This document shows, piece by piece, positions 25,446 through 37,006 of a DNA stretch of 64,000 nucleotides. This stretch comes from Candidatus Binatia bacterium. Lineage in GTDB: Bacteria > Desulfobacterota > Binatia > HRBIN30. The notes under the pieces were generated by a model. The model had not been told where the DNA came from, searched no databases, and saw only the letters and a list, made by a program, of their open reading frames with translations. The first letter of the stretch is position 1. Each line of letters starts with the position of its first letter. The position numbers and the translations under genes are program-made. The stretch spans positions 1 to 64,000 of the forward strand of contig JAKLJW010000026.1 of the NCBI GenBank assembly GCA_023150935.1. Reading direction: 5' to 3'.

Positions 25446-26732
25446 TCAACCAGCGGCGGCGGCCGGCGGCCGGTCATTCGCCTCGGCGGACCGGCGTGCG
25501 GCGTGCCGGCTGTACACGTAGGCGGCGAAACGCTCGACTCCGTGAACGACGAGCTGCGTGCGCGGCGACGGAAAGATCTCGAACGCGTGTTGGGCGCCCG
25601 GTATTTCCGCGTACACGACCGGGTTGCTCGTCGCCTGTCGCAACATACCGGCGAAGTGGCGCGCCTCTTCTACCGGCACCAGCGTGTCCAGGTCGCCGTG
25701 GATGACGAAGAACGGCGGCGCCTCCGGATGGACGCGGCTCATCGGCGACGCTTTCGTGTAAGCCTCAGGGGCCTCGTGGTGGGCCGCCTTCATGATCTGC
25801 TGTTCGAGCAGGCGACTGAGGCCGTTGTGGTGCCAGTAGCTGTGCCGGTCGGTGAAGTCGTACACGCCATAGAACGCGACGCAGGCGGCTACCGTGGTGT
25901 CGAGCGACTCGAAGCCGGGCTGGTACTCCGGTTCATTCGCCGTCAATGCCATCAGCGCGGCGAGGTGCCCGCCGGCCGACCCGCCGGTAACGACGACGAA
26001 GCCGGGGTCGGCGCCGTACTCCGGGCCGTGCTCGTGAATCCAGCGTATGGCCCGCTTGCAGTCGATCAGGTGGTCCGGGAACGTTGCGTGCGGGCTCAGC
26101 CGGTAATTCGCGGTCACGCAAACCCAACCGCGCTCCGCCAGGTGGAGCATGAGCGGAATCGCCTGCTCGTTCTTGCTGCCCATCATCCAGCCGCCGCCGT
26201 GGATCTGCAGCAAGGTCGGGCAGCGCTGCGGACCTTGCCGTGGGCGGTATACGTCGAGCTTCAGGTTGAGGCCGTTGACTCGCGCGAAACCGATGTCGCG
26301 AATGCGTTCGACGTCGGGATGACGCATGGGAAACGGGCGCACGATGTGCCGCCACTCCAGATCTTCCCCGAACCGTGCCGCCAGGCGCGGCTCGATCGCG
26401 GTGCGGTAATTCGATCCGAGGGCGCTTTGCAGGGCCTGCTCGATAGCCGGTGCGGCGGAGAAGCCCTGACGGTAAGCGCGCACCAGAGCGAACCACGACG
26501 CCGCCGTGATCAGCAGACCGAGCTTCCCCGGCCAGGCGGCGAAGGCGCCCGCCCAGGCGAACAACAGGGTCACGATGGCCTGCACGGCAATCACCTGGGG
26601 GGTGAGTTCCGCCGTCAGCCAGCCGGCGACAAAGCTCAACGCGGCACGGCGCTCCGCGGCGTACGTCGGCCGGTAGACGTTATAAGTCAGCCACGCCCCG
26701 GCGAGACTCAACAACAAGAAGGACCACGACAT
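25446..26732 (-). CDS. Membrane-anchored alpha/beta hydrolase (HSL/carboxylesterase-like)
   Basis: A 428-residue protein. The N-terminus contains three hydrophobic segments (~4-20, ~45-65, ~70-95) that likely anchor it in the membrane. The catalytic domain (~180-420) has the HGGGWMMG oxyanion motif of hormone-sensitive-lipase-type esterases, nucleophile Ser in GGSAGGHLAAL, Asp in HGDLDTLVPVEEA and His in GAQHAFEIF. ATG 26732 follows GGGAGG at 5 bp, which rejects a longer upstream frame. A 16-bp perfect palindrome lies right upstream. It probably cleaves a hydrophobic ester; the adjacent LLM oxidoreductase gene may act in the same pathway. Confidence 0.87.
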   Translation of the reverse strand: MSWSFLLLSLAGAWLTYNVYRPTYAAERRAALSFVAGWLTAELTPQVIAVQAIVTLLFAWAGAFAAWPGKLGLLITAASWFALVRAYRQGFSAAPAIEQALQSALGSNYRTAIEPRLAARFGEDLEWRHIVRPFPMRHPDVERIRDIGFARVNGLNLKLDVYRPRQGPQRCPTLLQIHGGGWMMGSKNEQAIPLMLHLAERGWVCVTANYRLSPHATFPDHLIDCKRAIRWIHEHGPEYGADPGFVVVTGGSAGGHLAALMALTANEPEYQPGFESLDTTVAACVAFYGVYDFTDRHSYWHHNGLSRLLEQQIMKAAHHEAPEAYTKASPMSRVHPEAPPFFVIHGDLDTLVPVEEARHFAGMLRQATSNPVVYAEIPGAQHAFEIFPSPRTQLVVHGVERFAAYVYSRHAARRSAEANDRPPAAAAG

Positions 26733-26741
26733 ACAGCCTCC

Positions 26742-26757
26742 CACCGATCGATCGGTG
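26742..26757. promoter_or_regulatory. Perfect 16-bp palindrome upstream of the esterase gene
   Basis: CACCGATCGATCGGTG is fully self-complementary and ends 10 bp before the ATG, next to the GGGAGG ribosome site. Size and symmetry suit a TetR-type dimer operator controlling the esterase/LLM pair. No regulator gene is adjacent. Confidence 0.45.
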
Positions 26758-26989
26758 CCCACCGCATAGCGCCGGGGCGCAGCCAAAGGCAACCGTGGCG
26801 TCGGCGCATACAGGAGGGGGGCCGGATCTAACGCTCGATATCTCCTGGCGCGGGCCGCGCCCGCCACCCAGGACATGACCAAACGTACCCCGGGGGAGGG
26901 CGAGGCTCCCGCCGAGCCGCGCGCTCATCGGCGCGGCAGCGCCGAGTACCCTGGTTGGACTGAGCAATCTGCGCCGGGGCCGGCACCGT

Positions 26990-29900
26990 TCATGGCCCGC
27001 ATTGAAGCAGCCCCGGCGAGAGACACGACGGCAGTACCTCATCCGTGGTGCCGTTACCATCGACATCGACGTCGACCTGGCCACTCGCCAGGTACACGAC
27101 CCGCGCACTCCCGGAAGGGGTCGTCAGATCGACACCACCCGCCCGGGGACAGATTTCGGCCCCGGCCAGCAACAAGTCCGGCCTGCTCTTCAAAGTCACC
27201 CGCCCACCGTAACACGCCGCCGTCAGGGCGCCCTCGATCGCCACCTCGATCGGGTCGCCCGTATCGTCAATGGCCATCTCCAATCCGTCGAAGTCGACGT
27301 CGACGGGCCCACCATTCGGCGTCCGTAGCTTGCCCGGTCCGGTGAGAGTCAAGGTGTACACGGTTGGAACGCAATCGGCGCTGAAGGTGGTGACCTGGAT
27401 CACGACCGTGGCGTTATTGAGCTCCAGGGTCGCCGCGTCTCCGCTCGGGGTCGATACCGACAGGATGCCGCTCCTGACCGCGAGCGTCGCGCCCCGGAGG
27501 TAGCAACTGCCGCCGAGCGACGGCGTCGCCGAGCCCTGGAGTGTCGCCGAGACCCGTCGCGTCTCCGCACCGGAACCGTCCGCGAAGATCGCTGTCACGT
27601 CCGCGGTGAAGCTCGTCAGACTCAGAGCCGCGCTGCCGTCGTAGGTGACCGTCCCGACGCCGTCCGCAAGTTTACAGTTATCGAGATCGACGGTCAGCGA
27701 GAACGGCGGACTGCCGCCCTCGGTCACCGTGCCGCCGAGTGGGCAAGCAGTGACCTGGGCAGCACCGTCGCGCCGGGTGGCTCCGTTCGTGTCCACCGTG
27801 ACCAGTGCCCGGCTATCGAGGCTCACGCCGGTGGCAATGGCGCCAATCACGCTCGGAATCGCCCCGATCGTATTCACCAGAATGGTCGTGCCACCCGCCA
27901 TGCGGCCGGCGGTGGTCGGCGTCGGCTCGACCGACGGACAGCCGAAGAGGGCATTGTTGACTGCCATGAGGATCTCGTCGATGGTCACTTCCCCGTCATC
28001 ATTCGGGTCGCCCGCCTCGCAGGTGCTCACGTCGGCGAGTTCGAGCGCAATGTTCACCATCTTGAGAAGTTCGTCGACGGTGACCTGACCGTCGCAGTCG
28101 CAATCGCCGATGCACTCGCAGGGGCCGACCCCGCCGGTGGGCGTCGGCGTCGGGGTCGTGGTCGGGGTCGTGGTCGGCGAACCGCTGGGGGCGGTCGGCG
28201 TCCGCGTCGGCGTGCCCGTGACGGTCGGGGTCGGGGTGGGCAGCGAGCCGGCCCATGTGCTCGCCGAACCGCAGGTCACGGCCTGGCCGCCCAGCGTGGC
28301 CGCGAACTCGATCGCGTCGGTACCGCTTGCCGTCCCCGCGTACGTGAGCGCCGCCTGCCCGGTAGCCGTGGTGGTCAGGGCCTGCGTTAACGGCGCGTGC
28401 GGACCGGCACTGATCCGTGCAGTCACCGTAAGGCCCTGGGCGAGTGCGCCGTCGGCGCCGCGGAACACCGCCGTTGCGGTGTGCTCGGCGCCAATCGGAT
28501 TGACCGCCGAGGCGGGTAGGACTTCGCAGAGCGGCCGCAGATCGCCCCACACCTTGGTGGCACTGCACTTCACCCGCTGCCCGTCCACGATACCGCTGAA
28601 CTCGATTACGTCGGCGCCGTCGGCGGTACCGATGTACGAGAGTTGCGCCTCGCCGCCGGCATTTGTCTGAACGTTCTTTTGCAGGGCCGCGTTGGGCCCC
28701 GAGACGACATCGATGGCTGCGAATACGCCGGTGGCCGGGGTGCCGTCGGCACGGCGGAACGTTGCCGTTACCACATGCGGCGTCCCCAGTTTGTTCGTAT
28801 CGTTGGCCGGTACGGCCGTGCATGCGGCTTGCGCACCACGCCACCTGTGCGTGGCACTGCAGGCAACCGCCTGCCCGTCCACAGCGCCGCTGAACTCGAT
28901 GGTGTCCGTGCTCGCCGCTGCGCCTCCCGTGTACGAATACGAGGCTGCACCCGCGGCGTCAGTCGTGCGGTTGGCGCTCAACGGGGCGGCCAGCGAGACG
29001 TTGTTGACGGTGACCGCGACGGGGAGGCCGGCGACCGGCGCTCCGCCGGCTCTTCGGAATGTTGCGGTGACGGCGTGTTGCGCGCCGGCCGCGCTCTCGC
29101 CGGTCGCGGGCAGGGCTTCGCAGCTCGCCTGTCCTGCCGCAGCGCTGCGGCTGCCGCTGCACGACACCGTCTGACCGTCGACGAAACCGGTAAACTCGAT
29201 CACGTCGGTGCCATCGTTCGGGCTCGCCGTATAGTCGAACACGATCTGCCCCGCATTGTCGGTCGTCCGCCGGAGGGCAATCGGCGCACTCGGCCCGTTG
29301 GCGATGTTGATCGTGGCGTCCACGCCGGGCGCCGGAGTGCCGTCGGTACGGGAGAAACTTGCCGTAACCGTGTGCCTCCCCCCGGGGGCGGTCACGGCAG
29401 TCGCCGGCAGAACTTCGCATGCCGGCTGACGCAAGGTCCATGTCTTTTCGGCCTGGCAGCGGACGACACGGCCGTCGACGACCCCGCTGAACTCGATGGT
29501 ATCGGTGCCGGCCGCGGTCCCAATGTACGCGAGTTGCGCGTCGCCGTTCGCGTTCGTGGGCACGCGCTTGCCGAGTGCAGCGTTGGGTCCGTTCAGGACA
29601 TCAATGGTCACCGGCACGTTCGCGATCGTCGTGTTGTCGGCGCGGCGGAAGGTGGCGGTAACGGTGTGCGGACGCCCGACCCGATTCGTCGCCATTGCGG
29701 GCACGGCCGCGCAGCTCGGCTGCGCCGCCGTCCAGCTCTTGGTCGCACGACAGGTGACCGGCTGGTTGTCGACGGTCGCACTGAACTCGATCGTGTCGGT
29801 CCCGCCCTGCGATGTTCCCGTATAAGAGAACGGCGCCTGCCCGCTACCGTTGGTGGTTGCCATCGAGTTGAGTTGCGGACTGGCCCCGGTTATGCGGATC

Positions 29901-32900
29901 GTCACCGGCAATCCGACAACGAAGCTCCCATCGCCGCGGCGGAACGTCGCGGTCAGGGCGTGTGACGTCCCCCCGGGGTTCGTCGCTGCCGGCGGGACCA
30001 CGGTGCATGACGGCAGCGCACCCGTCCACGTCTTCGTTCCCCGACAGGTCACGAGCCGGCCGTCGACCGTGGCGCTGAGTTCGACGATGTCAGTGCCTGG
30101 ATTAACGCCGCTATACGACCACGCCATCTGGCCACCGCCGTTGGTGGTGGCGGTTGTCTGGGTCGGGTTGGCGCCGGTGACCCGGATGGTGACCGGGGTA
30201 AGGGCGGCGGGGGCCGTGGTCGCGCGGCTGAACACGGCGCTGATGGTGTGTTGCGTGCCGACCGGGTTCGTCGCCGTCGGCGGACGCAGGTCGCAACTTG
30301 GCCCCGCGTTGGTCCACGTCTTCGTCGCCTGACAGCTCAGCGGCCGCCCGTCGACGGTGGCGTTGAAGGTCACAGTGTCCGTTCCTACCGCCGCACCGCC
30401 GGTCCACGCGAAGGGGATTTGCCCCGCGGCGTTCGTCGTCAGGTTGCGGGTGGAGGCGTTCGGTCCGGTCACCGTCGTCGTCACCGCCACCCCGGTTGCG
30501 GGCGACCCGTCGCCGCGGCGGAAGGTCGCCGTCACGGTGTGGGTCGTGCCGGTAGCGTTGGTCGCGACCGGAGGGGCCACGTCGCACGTGGGAGCACCGC
30601 CGACCCATGTCTTGGTCGCCTGACAGGAAACGTTCTGGCCGTCGATGAAGGCGGCGAACGTGAAGGTATCGGTACCGGCGCCCCCGGCACCCCGATACGT
30701 CCACGCGACCTGACCGTTAGCGCCGGTAACCGCGTCTGCCAACACCGCGTTCGGACCCGTGGCCGTAACCGACACGGGCACGGCCGCTGCCGGACGCCCG
30801 TCGCCACGCCTGAAGATGCCGGTGACCGTGTGCCAGGTTCCAACCGTGTTAACGGCGGTCCCGGGCACCAGATAGCAACTCGGCCGGCGGTCGGTCCACG
30901 TCTTCGTCGAGCGGCACGTCACCGTTCGCCCGTCCAGAAACGCCGCGAACTCGATCGTATCGGTCCCCGCCCCCCCGGCGCCGGTGTACTGCCAGCCAAC
31001 CTGACCGGCCGCATTCGTCAGCGCGTCTACTTGTGCCCCGTTGCGGCCCCTCACACTGATCGAGACGGGTAGGCCGGCGACGACGCTGCCGTCCTCCCGG
31101 CGGAACACCGCAGACACCGCATGGGACGTGCCTACCGGGTTGGTCGACGTGGCCGGCACAACGTCACAGCGGCCCTGCCCGACCCGCCAGGTCTTGGTCG
31201 CGCGGCAGTTGACGACTTGATTGTCGATGAAAGCCGCAAAGGCGATGACGTCGGTACCGGCCTGCTGGCCCGTGTAGGTCCAGGACACCTGGCCGTTGGC
31301 GCCGCTGATCGCATCGGCAAGCACCAATGGGGTGGCGCCGGAGACATTAACGGACACCGGATCTCCCGCTGCCGCAGTCCCGTTGGCGCGGCGGAACGTC
31401 GCCGTGACCGTGTGCTGGGTGCCGACCGGATTCGTATCGCTCGACGGCGAAACGTCGCACGTCGGACGCGCCGGCACCCACGTCTTCCGGGCGCGGCAGG
31501 TCACAACACGGCCGTCGATAAACGCGCCGAACTCGATGGCATCGGTGCCGGCAGAGTTGCCGGTATAGGTCCAACTCACCCGGCCGTTCCCGTCGGCGAC
31601 GCCGTCGGCGAAGACGGTCGGAGAGGCCCCTGAGACGTTGATCGAGACGGAACTCCCCGCCGCCGGCGCACCGTTGGCGCGGCGGAACGTCGCGGTCACC
31701 GTGTGGGATGTGCCAACCGGGTTGACGTCGCTAACCGGGGTCAGACTGCAGCTTCCTTGCGCGGAGACCCACGTCTTGGCGGCACGGCAGGTAACGACGC
31801 GGCCGTCGACCCAGCCACTGAACTCAATGATGTCGGTCCCGGGCACTTGACTGGAGTACGAAAGGCCGACGGCACCGCTGCCGTTCGTCCAGCGCCAGCC
31901 GCTGAATTCGCGATAGCCGACCGGCAGGTCCGCGATGCTGACCGCAACCGGGATGCCGATGGCGGGCGCCCCGTTGCGGTGGCGGAAAACCGCCGTCACG
32001 TCGTGATCCGTCCCGACGTAGTTAGCCGCCGCGGCCGGGACCACCTCGCAGGTCGGGTGGTTCGAGACCCACGTCTTCGTCGCCCGACAGGCAACCAGGC
32101 GGTCATCGATAAAGGCACGGAACTCGATGACGTCGGTCCCGGGCGTCCGTCCCGTGTAGGACCAGCCAACGTCACCGCTCGGGCCGGTCATGGCGGATGC
32201 GAAGACGGTAGGATGGACACCGCTGCTGGTGATCGAGACGTCGATGCCGGCTGCCCGCGTGCCGTCGATGCGGGTAAAGACCGCCGTCACGGCATGCTCG
32301 TCGCCGACGCGATTGACCGCAGTCGAGGGGACTACGGAGCACGTTGGTTCCTCGACGACCCAGGTTTTCGTCGCCCGGCACCTGACGATCTCGTCGTCGA
32401 CGACACCGGCGAAGTCGATGACGTCGGTCCCTGCGTTCTCGCCTACATACGCCCAACCGATCTGGCCAAACGCATCTGTCGCCGCATCGGCGAGAATGGT
32501 CGGGCTGGCACCCGACACGGTCACCGACACGGGGACGTTAGCCGCGGGCAGGCCGTTGGCGCGGCGAAAGACCACTCCAACCGAATGGGTGGTTCCAACC
32601 CGGTTGACCGCGGAGCCCGGGAACACGCTGCAACTGGGCTGCACTGCTACCCACGTCTTGCTCGCGGCGCAGCGCACGAGTGTCCCATCGACGACACCGG
32701 CGAACTCGACGAGGTCGGTACCGGCCCTCTGGCCGGTCCACTGCCATGCGATCTGGCCGTGCGCCTGGGTCACACCGTCGGCTAACACCGTACCGTGCGC
32801 ACCGGTGACGGCAATCGAAACCGGGACGCCGTCGACGGGCGAGCCGTTTGCACCGCGGAAGATTGCCGTCACGACGTGATCGGTCCCGACGGCATTCACG

Positions 32901-35026
32901 GCGCTGCTCGGAACCGTTTCGCACGTCGGCGCCTGTTCGGCCCAGATCTTGCCGGCGCTGCACCCCACGACCTCACCATCGACGACGCCCGCAAACTGGA
33001 TCACGTCTTCACCCGCCTGCTCGCCAACGTACGGCGGGGTAACGACCTGTCCGAACGCATCGGTTTCCGCATCGATGAGAATGGTCGGGCTGATGCCGGA
33101 GATGACCACCGACACCGGGATGCCCGCCGCGGGCGAGCCGTCGGCGCGCTCGAACGTGGCGACCGTCACGTGTTCGGACCCGAGCCGGTTGGTCGCCAAT
33201 TCGGGCGACACATGGCAGGCCGGCCGCGGCAGCCGCTGCGTCGGCGTCGGGGTCGCGGTCGGCGTCGGGGTAAAGGTCCGGGTCGGCGTCGGCGTCCACG
33301 TCCGGGTCGGCGTCCAAGTCGGTGTCCAGGTCGGCGTGGGGGTCCAGGTTGGCGTTCGCGTCGGGGTGCGCGTGTGGGTAGGTGTCCACGTGTGGGTCGC
33401 GGTGGCAGTGCGGGTTGCGGTCGAAGTCGCCAGGCTCTGCCAGGTCTTCGACGCGGTGCAGGCGAACTCGAGGCTCCCGACCAGGCCGCTGGCCCGGATA
33501 CTGTCGGTGCCGACCGCCATGCCGCCCGTGTACTGCAACGCGACATTCCCGCTCCCGTCGGTACTGCCGCTGCGGGTGGTGCCGCTGTTCGGTCCCGAGA
33601 TCACCGTCAGGTCAACCGGCACGCCGGTGGCGGCCGATCCGTTGCCATGACGTACGCGTACGGTGACGTTGTGCGCGGTGCCCACCGGGTTGAGGTCGCT
33701 CGCGGGATCGATCGTGCAGGTGGGCGGCGACGTCACCCACGACTTGGTCGCCGAGCAGTTGACGATCTCCCCGTCAACGATACCGGCAAAGTCGATGACG
33801 TCGATGCCGGCGTTGAGCCCTTCGTAAGTGAACACAACCTGCCCGTTTTGATTGGTTACCGCGTCGGCGATGACGGGATTGGCACCGCTCAGGTTGCTGA
33901 CCGACACTAAGGCGCCCACGGCGAGGAGGCCATCCGCCGTCCGGAAGGTCGCGGTAACCGTGTGGGTCTGGCCCACCAGATTCGTGTCGTCGATCGGCTC
34001 GACCGTGCAGGGTGGCGGCGGGTTGCCCCAATACTTGGTGGCTGTGCAGCTGAACGAGCCGCCGCCGCTGCCGCCCGACGCCTCGATAACGTCGCGGCCG
34101 GTTCGCCCGGCGACGCCGGTGTAATTGAACCCAACGGAGCCGCTGGCGTTGGTCACCGCGCTGCCGGACGCGCCGACGTGGGGGCCGGACGTGACTTCGA
34201 CTTCGACCGTTTCGCCGCTCGCCGGCGAGCCGTCGGTGTTGGAAACGTAGACTGTGAAATCGTGTCGGGTCCCGGGGGCGTTGGTCGCCTCGGGGGGCTC
34301 GATCACGCACTCCTTCGGTTTGACGATCTGGCCGATCTTGCCGCGTACCGCCTGCTCGAAGTCCTCGAAGGTGTTGGTAATGATGACAAAGCCCGGACTG
34401 GTAAACGGCGGCGCGATGTAGCCCGGCTGCGGATAAACGAACTGATCGCGGAGGAAGTCGATCGCCGTCTGCGGCGCGTCCACGGCTTCGGCGTTGATTT
34501 CATCGATGCCGGCACTAACGGCGGCATTGCGCGACGCCACGGCGGCGGGCTGACTGTCCGGCACACCGTCCGTGACCACGTTGATAACCCGCCGGCTGGA
34601 CGTACACGCGCCCCCGGCAATCAAACTGGCGCACAGGTCCACCGCGGAGGCCAGGTTGGTTCCGCCGTTGCTCTTGGGCATGGTCCGGAGGGCGTTGGCG
34701 ATACTGTTCGCGGTCGCCTGGGAGTCGATAACGGTCGGGGTGACGCGGGTCGTCGAACTACTCGAGAACTCGACGGCACTGATCTCAATCGCACCACTCT
34801 GGGGCACAACGGAGGAGTCGGCGATCGCGTTGGCGAGGCCGTTGCGCATGAGGTCGAATTCGCTGGTGCCGATGCTGCCCGACCCGTCGATGGCGAGGCA
34901 GAGGCGCACGTTCGGACACCCGTTGGCCCGGGCGATGGAGGGGGTGAAAAAGGCGAGGACGAGGACGGCCAGCAACACGCTCGTATCGACCCACCTGCCT
35001 GGGAAGCGACCCGCTGCGTTCATCAT
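26990..35026 (-). CDS. Giant secreted VWA protein with 20 Ig-like repeats and a dockerin-like double EF-hand
   Basis: A 2678-residue surface protein. Signal peptide ~1-34 (cleavage near SIARA). The VWA domain ~37-230 has the MIDAS residues Asp47-x-Ser49-x-Ser51, a Thr in NGGTNL and Asp in VTDGVPD, so metal-dependent ligand binding is plausible. Twenty Ig-like repeats of ~97 residues follow, each opening with Cys-x-x-x-P and a G-T-x-H-x-V-T-A segment and closing with a Cys before ATKTW. Two Thr/Pro linkers interrupt them. Then come two EF-hand-like loops ([24 protein letters not shown]) and a ~290-residue C-terminal domain I do not recognise. The start is the ATG pair 35026/35023 after GGAGG. 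It is a likely adhesin or cell-surface fibre. Confidence 0.85.
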   Translation of the reverse strand: MMNAAGRFPGRWVDTSVLLAVLVLAFFTPSIARANGCPNVRLCLAIDGSGSIGTSEFDLMRNGLANAIADSSVVPQSGAIEISAVEFSSSSTTRVTPTVIDSQATANSIANALRTMPKSNGGTNLASAVDLCASLIAGGACTSSRRVINVVTDGVPDSQPAAVASRNAAVSAGIDEINAEAVDAPQTAIDFLRDQFVYPQPGYIAPPFTSPGFVIITNTFEDFEQAVRGKIGQIVKPKECVIEPPEATNAPGTRHDFTVYVSNTDGSPASGETVEVEVTSGPHVGASGSAVTNASGSVGFNYTGVAGRTGRDVIEASGGSGGGSFSCTATKYWGNPPPPCTVEPIDDTNLVGQTHTVTATFRTADGLLAVGALVSVSNLSGANPVIADAVTNQNGQVVFTYEGLNAGIDVIDFAGIVDGEIVNCSATKSWVTSPPTCTIDPASDLNPVGTAHNVTVRVRHGNGSAATGVPVDLTVISGPNSGTTRSGSTDGSGNVALQYTGGMAVGTDSIRASGLVGSLEFACTASKTWQSLATSTATRTATATHTWTPTHTRTPTRTPTWTPTPTWTPTWTPTRTWTPTPTRTFTPTPTATPTPTQRLPRPACHVSPELATNRLGSEHVTVATFERADGSPAAGIPVSVVISGISPTILIDAETDAFGQVVTPPYVGEQAGEDVIQFAGVVDGEVVGCSAGKIWAEQAPTCETVPSSAVNAVGTDHVVTAIFRGANGSPVDGVPVSIAVTGAHGTVLADGVTQAHGQIAWQWTGQRAGTDLVEFAGVVDGTLVRCAASKTWVAVQPSCSVFPGSAVNRVGTTHSVGVVFRRANGLPAANVPVSVTVSGASPTILADAATDAFGQIGWAYVGENAGTDVIDFAGVVDDEIVRCRATKTWVVEEPTCSVVPSTAVNRVGDEHAVTAVFTRIDGTRAAGIDVSITSSGVHPTVFASAMTGPSGDVGWSYTGRTPGTDVIEFRAFIDDRLVACRATKTWVSNHPTCEVVPAAAANYVGTDHDVTAVFRHRNGAPAIGIPVAVSIADLPVGYREFSGWRWTNGSGAVGLSYSSQVPGTDIIEFSGWVDGRVVTCRAAKTWVSAQGSCSLTPVSDVNPVGTSHTVTATFRRANGAPAAGSSVSINVSGASPTVFADGVADGNGRVSWTYTGNSAGTDAIEFGAFIDGRVVTCRARKTWVPARPTCDVSPSSDTNPVGTQHTVTATFRRANGTAAAGDPVSVNVSGATPLVLADAISGANGQVSWTYTGQQAGTDVIAFAAFIDNQVVNCRATKTWRVGQGRCDVVPATSTNPVGTSHAVSAVFRREDGSVVAGLPVSISVRGRNGAQVDALTNAAGQVGWQYTGAGGAGTDTIEFAAFLDGRTVTCRSTKTWTDRRPSCYLVPGTAVNTVGTWHTVTGIFRRGDGRPAAAVPVSVTATGPNAVLADAVTGANGQVAWTYRGAGGAGTDTFTFAAFIDGQNVSCQATKTWVGGAPTCDVAPPVATNATGTTHTVTATFRRGDGSPATGVAVTTTVTGPNASTRNLTTNAAGQIPFAWTGGAAVGTDTVTFNATVDGRPLSCQATKTWTNAGPSCDLRPPTATNPVGTQHTISAVFSRATTAPAALTPVTIRVTGANPTQTTATTNGGGQMAWSYSGVNPGTDIVELSATVDGRLVTCRGTKTWTGALPSCTVVPPAATNPGGTSHALTATFRRGDGSFVVGLPVTIRITGASPQLNSMATTNGSGQAPFSYTGTSQGGTDTIEFSATVDNQPVTCRATKSWTAAQPSCAAVPAMATNRVGRPHTVTATFRRADNTTIANVPVTIDVLNGPNAALGKRVPTNANGDAQLAYIGTAAGTDTIEFSGVVDGRVVRCQAEKTWTLRQPACEVLPATAVTAPGGRHTVTASFSRTDGTPAPGVDATINIANGPSAPIALRRTTDNAGQIVFDYTASPNDGTDVIEFTGFVDGQTVSCSGSRSAAAGQASCEALPATGESAAGAQHAVTATFRRAGGAPVAGLPVAVTVNNVSLAAPLSANRTTDAAGAASYSYTGGAAASTDTIEFSGAVDGQAVACSATHRWRGAQAACTAVPANDTNKLGTPHVVTATFRRADGTPATGVFAAIDVVSGPNAALQKNVQTNAGGEAQLSYIGTADGADVIEFSGIVDGQRVKCSATKVWGDLRPLCEVLPASAVNPIGAEHTATAVFRGADGALAQGLTVTARISAGPHAPLTQALTTTATGQAALTYAGTASGTDAIEFAATLGGQAVTCGSASTWAGSLPTPTPTVTGTPTRTPTAPSGSPTTTPTTTPTPTPTGGVGPCECIGDCDCDGQVTVDELLKMVNIALELADVSTCEAGDPNDDGEVTIDEILMAVNNALFGCPSVEPTPTTAGRMAGGTTILVNTIGAIPSVIGAIATGVSLDSRALVTVDTNGATRRDGAAQVTACPLGGTVTEGGSPPFSLTVDLDNCKLADGVGTVTYDGSAALSLTSFTADVTAIFADGSGAETRRVSATLQGSATPSLGGSCYLRGATLAVRSGILSVSTPSGDAATLELNNATVVIQVTTFSADCVPTVYTLTLTGPGKLRTPNGGPVDVDFDGLEMAIDDTGDPIEVAIEGALTAACYGGRVTLKSRPDLLLAGAEICPRAGGVDLTTPSGSARVVYLASGQVDVDVDGNGTTDEVLPSCLSPGLLQCGP
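27945..28122 (-). other. Dockerin-like double EF-hand segment
   Basis: This segment of the giant gene encodes two ~30-residue units, each with a DxDxDGxVTxxE calcium loop followed by a helix ending in VNIAL or VNNAL. Cysteines bracket both units. It resembles type I dockerin duplicated loops, but here it is internal rather than terminal. Calcium binding is a family-level expectation. Confidence 0.7.
28250..34310 (-). repeat. Twenty tandem ~291-bp coding repeats
   Basis: These are internal repeats of the giant gene encoding Ig-like domains. I counted 20 copies of the Cys-x-V-x-P...G-T-x-H start motif. Copies 3 and 4 are separated by the Thr/Pro linker at about 33238-33432. Copies 9 to 16 are the most alike; the first three are the most diverged. 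This is consistent with expansion by recombination from the middle of the array. Confidence 0.8.
33238..33432 (-). repeat. Thr/Pro-rich linker repeat (WTPTxT units)
   Basis: Low-complexity codons read on the minus strand as ~65 residues of [15 protein letters not shown] units between Ig-like repeats 3 and 4 of the giant protein. Such linkers are flexible and often glycosylated in secreted bacterial proteins. The plus strand shows the complementary GTCGGCGTC/GGGTC hexamer-like periodicity. Confidence 0.75.
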
Positions 35027-35385
35027 TTTCCTCCGTCCCCGGGGCCAGCGCCACCACCCGGCCGCATGCAACTCGCGCCCCCGGCCTCGGGTTACGGCTC
35101 GCAAAACCGAGACCACACTGGCGGTAACCGTCAGCGACGTTTTTCTTCGGACTGTTTCACGCGCGTACACAAGAGTCAAACAACTATTCCGAAGGTTGCG
35201 AATCGGCGGGACGCGGGGCTGAACAGGTCAACCTTCAAGCTGGCGCGCGACCGGCACGGGCGGCCCCGAGCCATGCCAGGCGCATGGAGTTCCACCTGCG
35301 GCATCCGCCGTTTTCGTTCGCGCCGAGTGACACCTACCTTACCCGGCGCGTATCGCGGCCCGCGAGATCTCACGAATAACGCGGG
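35027..35385. other. Upstream region of the giant surface-protein gene
   Basis: This is a 359-bp gap between the start of the giant gene and the stop of the aldehyde dehydrogenase gene on the same strand. I see no gene. On the minus strand a locally AT-richer stretch around 35130-35200 contains TTGACT (complement near 35175) and may hold the promoter, but no convincing -10 box at 17 bp is seen. The leader is long (~130 bases). Confidence 0.35.
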
Positions 35386-36882
35386 TCAGGGATCCGAAAG
35401 GCGAACCCAAACCGACTTGAGCCTGGTGTAGGCTTCGAGCGAATGGATGCCCATCTCGTGTCCCCATCCGCTCTGCCTCACTCCACCGAACGGGCTGGCG
35501 AAGTCGTAGCAACCGTAACGGTTGATGAAGATCATGCCCGCGTCGAGCGCCTGCGCAACGCGATGCGCCCGTGCCACATCCCCCGACCACACTCCCGCGG
35601 CGAGACCGTACGACGTGTTGTTGGCAAGGGCCACTGCCTCCGCCTCGTCCGCGAACGGCGCGACGCACAACACGGGCCCGAAGATCTCCTCCTGTGCAAG
35701 GCGGCTGTGCGGGTCCACATTCGCAAAGATCGTCGGGCGGACGAAGAACCCCTCCGCATTGGCGCCCGTGCTGTCGCGTTCGCCCCCCACCAGCAACCGG
35801 GCGCCGCTGCGGACGCCGTCGTCGATGGCATGCAGTATGCGGTCGAAATGCGGGCGGTTGCACTGCGGGCCCTGCTCGCTGCGTGGATCGAACGGGTCGC
35901 CGCAGACCGCCTTTGCCGCGCGCGCGACGAGCGCCTCGACGACGCGCTCGTAGATGCCTTTCTGCAGCAGAAAACGTGTCGGCTCCGAGCACTTCTCCCC
36001 CTTCTGGGAGAACATCAGATGGAAGGACCGATCGACGGCGAAGGCCAGGTCGGGGACATCGTCGAACACGATGTTCGGCGACTTGCCGCCGAGCTCCAGC
36101 GTAACCGTCTTCAGGTTCGACTCCGCCGCGCCGACCAGGATGCGGCGCCCGGTCGCCGTGCTCCCGGTAAATGCGATCTTGTCGATACCGGGATGGCGGG
36201 TCAGGCGCTCTCCGGCTTCGACGTCGCCGAGGACGACGTTGACGACACCCGGCGGCAGAGTGCCGTCGGCGTGCAATATCTCGACGAAGCGCAGCAGAGA
36301 AAAGGGCGTGAACGGCGAGGGCTTGACCACCGCCGAGTTGCCCATCGCCAGCGCCGGCGCAAGCTTCCAGGCGGCCAGCAGCAGGGGAAAGTTCCAGGGC
36401 ACGATGAGCCCGCAGACACCCACCGGCACGCGCTGTGTGAAGTTCACGAACGGCCCATCCACCGGGCAGGTTTCGCCGTAGTACTTGTCGGTCCAGCCCG
36501 CGTAATAGTCGAAGACGTCGGCCGTGTCGGGCATGTCGTCTTCGTAGGCTTCGCGGTAAAGCTTGCCGTTCTCGAGGGCGATGAGAGTGGCCAGTTCGGC
36601 ACGGTTCGCCCGCACCAGTTCGCCCATGCGCCTGAGACAGCGGGCCCGCTCGCGGCGACTCAGCTTCGGCCAGGCCCCGCTTGCGAAGGCACCGCGGGCC
36701 GCGGCGACGGCGCGGTCAATTTCCTGCCCATCCGCCACGCCAAACGCGCCGTGCGTCCGGCCGGTCGTCGGATTAATCGTTTCGCGGACAACGTCGCCCG
36801 GAGCGGCCCACTCCCCTCCGACGTACGATCGCTTCAGGTCGGCGATCCACTTGAGCGCCCACTCGGTGCGTGCGGGTTCCAT
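35386..36882 (-). CDS. NAD(P)-dependent aldehyde dehydrogenase
   Basis: A 498-residue ALDH of the broad ALDH1/2/9 class. The catalytic set is present: Asn164 in PWNFP, the general base Glu263 in LELGGKSPN, and the nucleophile Cys298 in FSQKGEKCSEPTR, where the usual GQ is GE. FTGSTATG binds the cofactor, and EEIFGPVLCV and NNTSYGLAAGVW are family hallmarks. It oxidises an aldehyde to the acid; the ending with SPFGGVRQSGWGHEMG is typical of betaine-/aromatic-aldehyde-like members. The substrate is unknown. It appears to be a single-gene unit. Confidence 0.93.
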   Translation of the reverse strand: MEPARTEWALKWIADLKRSYVGGEWAAPGDVVRETINPTTGRTHGAFGVADGQEIDRAVAAARGAFASGAWPKLSRRERARCLRRMGELVRANRAELATLIALENGKLYREAYEDDMPDTADVFDYYAGWTDKYYGETCPVDGPFVNFTQRVPVGVCGLIVPWNFPLLLAAWKLAPALAMGNSAVVKPSPFTPFSLLRFVEILHADGTLPPGVVNVVLGDVEAGERLTRHPGIDKIAFTGSTATGRRILVGAAESNLKTVTLELGGKSPNIVFDDVPDLAFAVDRSFHLMFSQKGEKCSEPTRFLLQKGIYERVVEALVARAAKAVCGDPFDPRSEQGPQCNRPHFDRILHAIDDGVRSGARLLVGGERDSTGANAEGFFVRPTIFANVDPHSRLAQEEIFGPVLCVAPFADEAEAVALANNTSYGLAAGVWSGDVARAHRVAQALDAGMIFINRYGCYDFASPFGGVRQSGWGHEMGIHSLEAYTRLKSVWVRLSDP

Positions 36883-37006
36883 GCGGCTCTTCGTTCTACC
36901 GCCACGGCGGCCGAACGCAACCGGCGACGAGCAAGGAGGGCGAGTTGGAGAAGGCGCCTGTGCGGGGCGCGGCCACTCAGGGGCGCGCCCCGGGGGCGCT
37001 AACTAC

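Noticed and set aside
28643..29965. Long plus-strand open frames opposite the giant VWA gene
   Set aside because: They are antisense to strongly repetitive coding DNA and keep open only because the minus-strand repeats avoid certain codons. They have no ribosome site and no recognisable motif.
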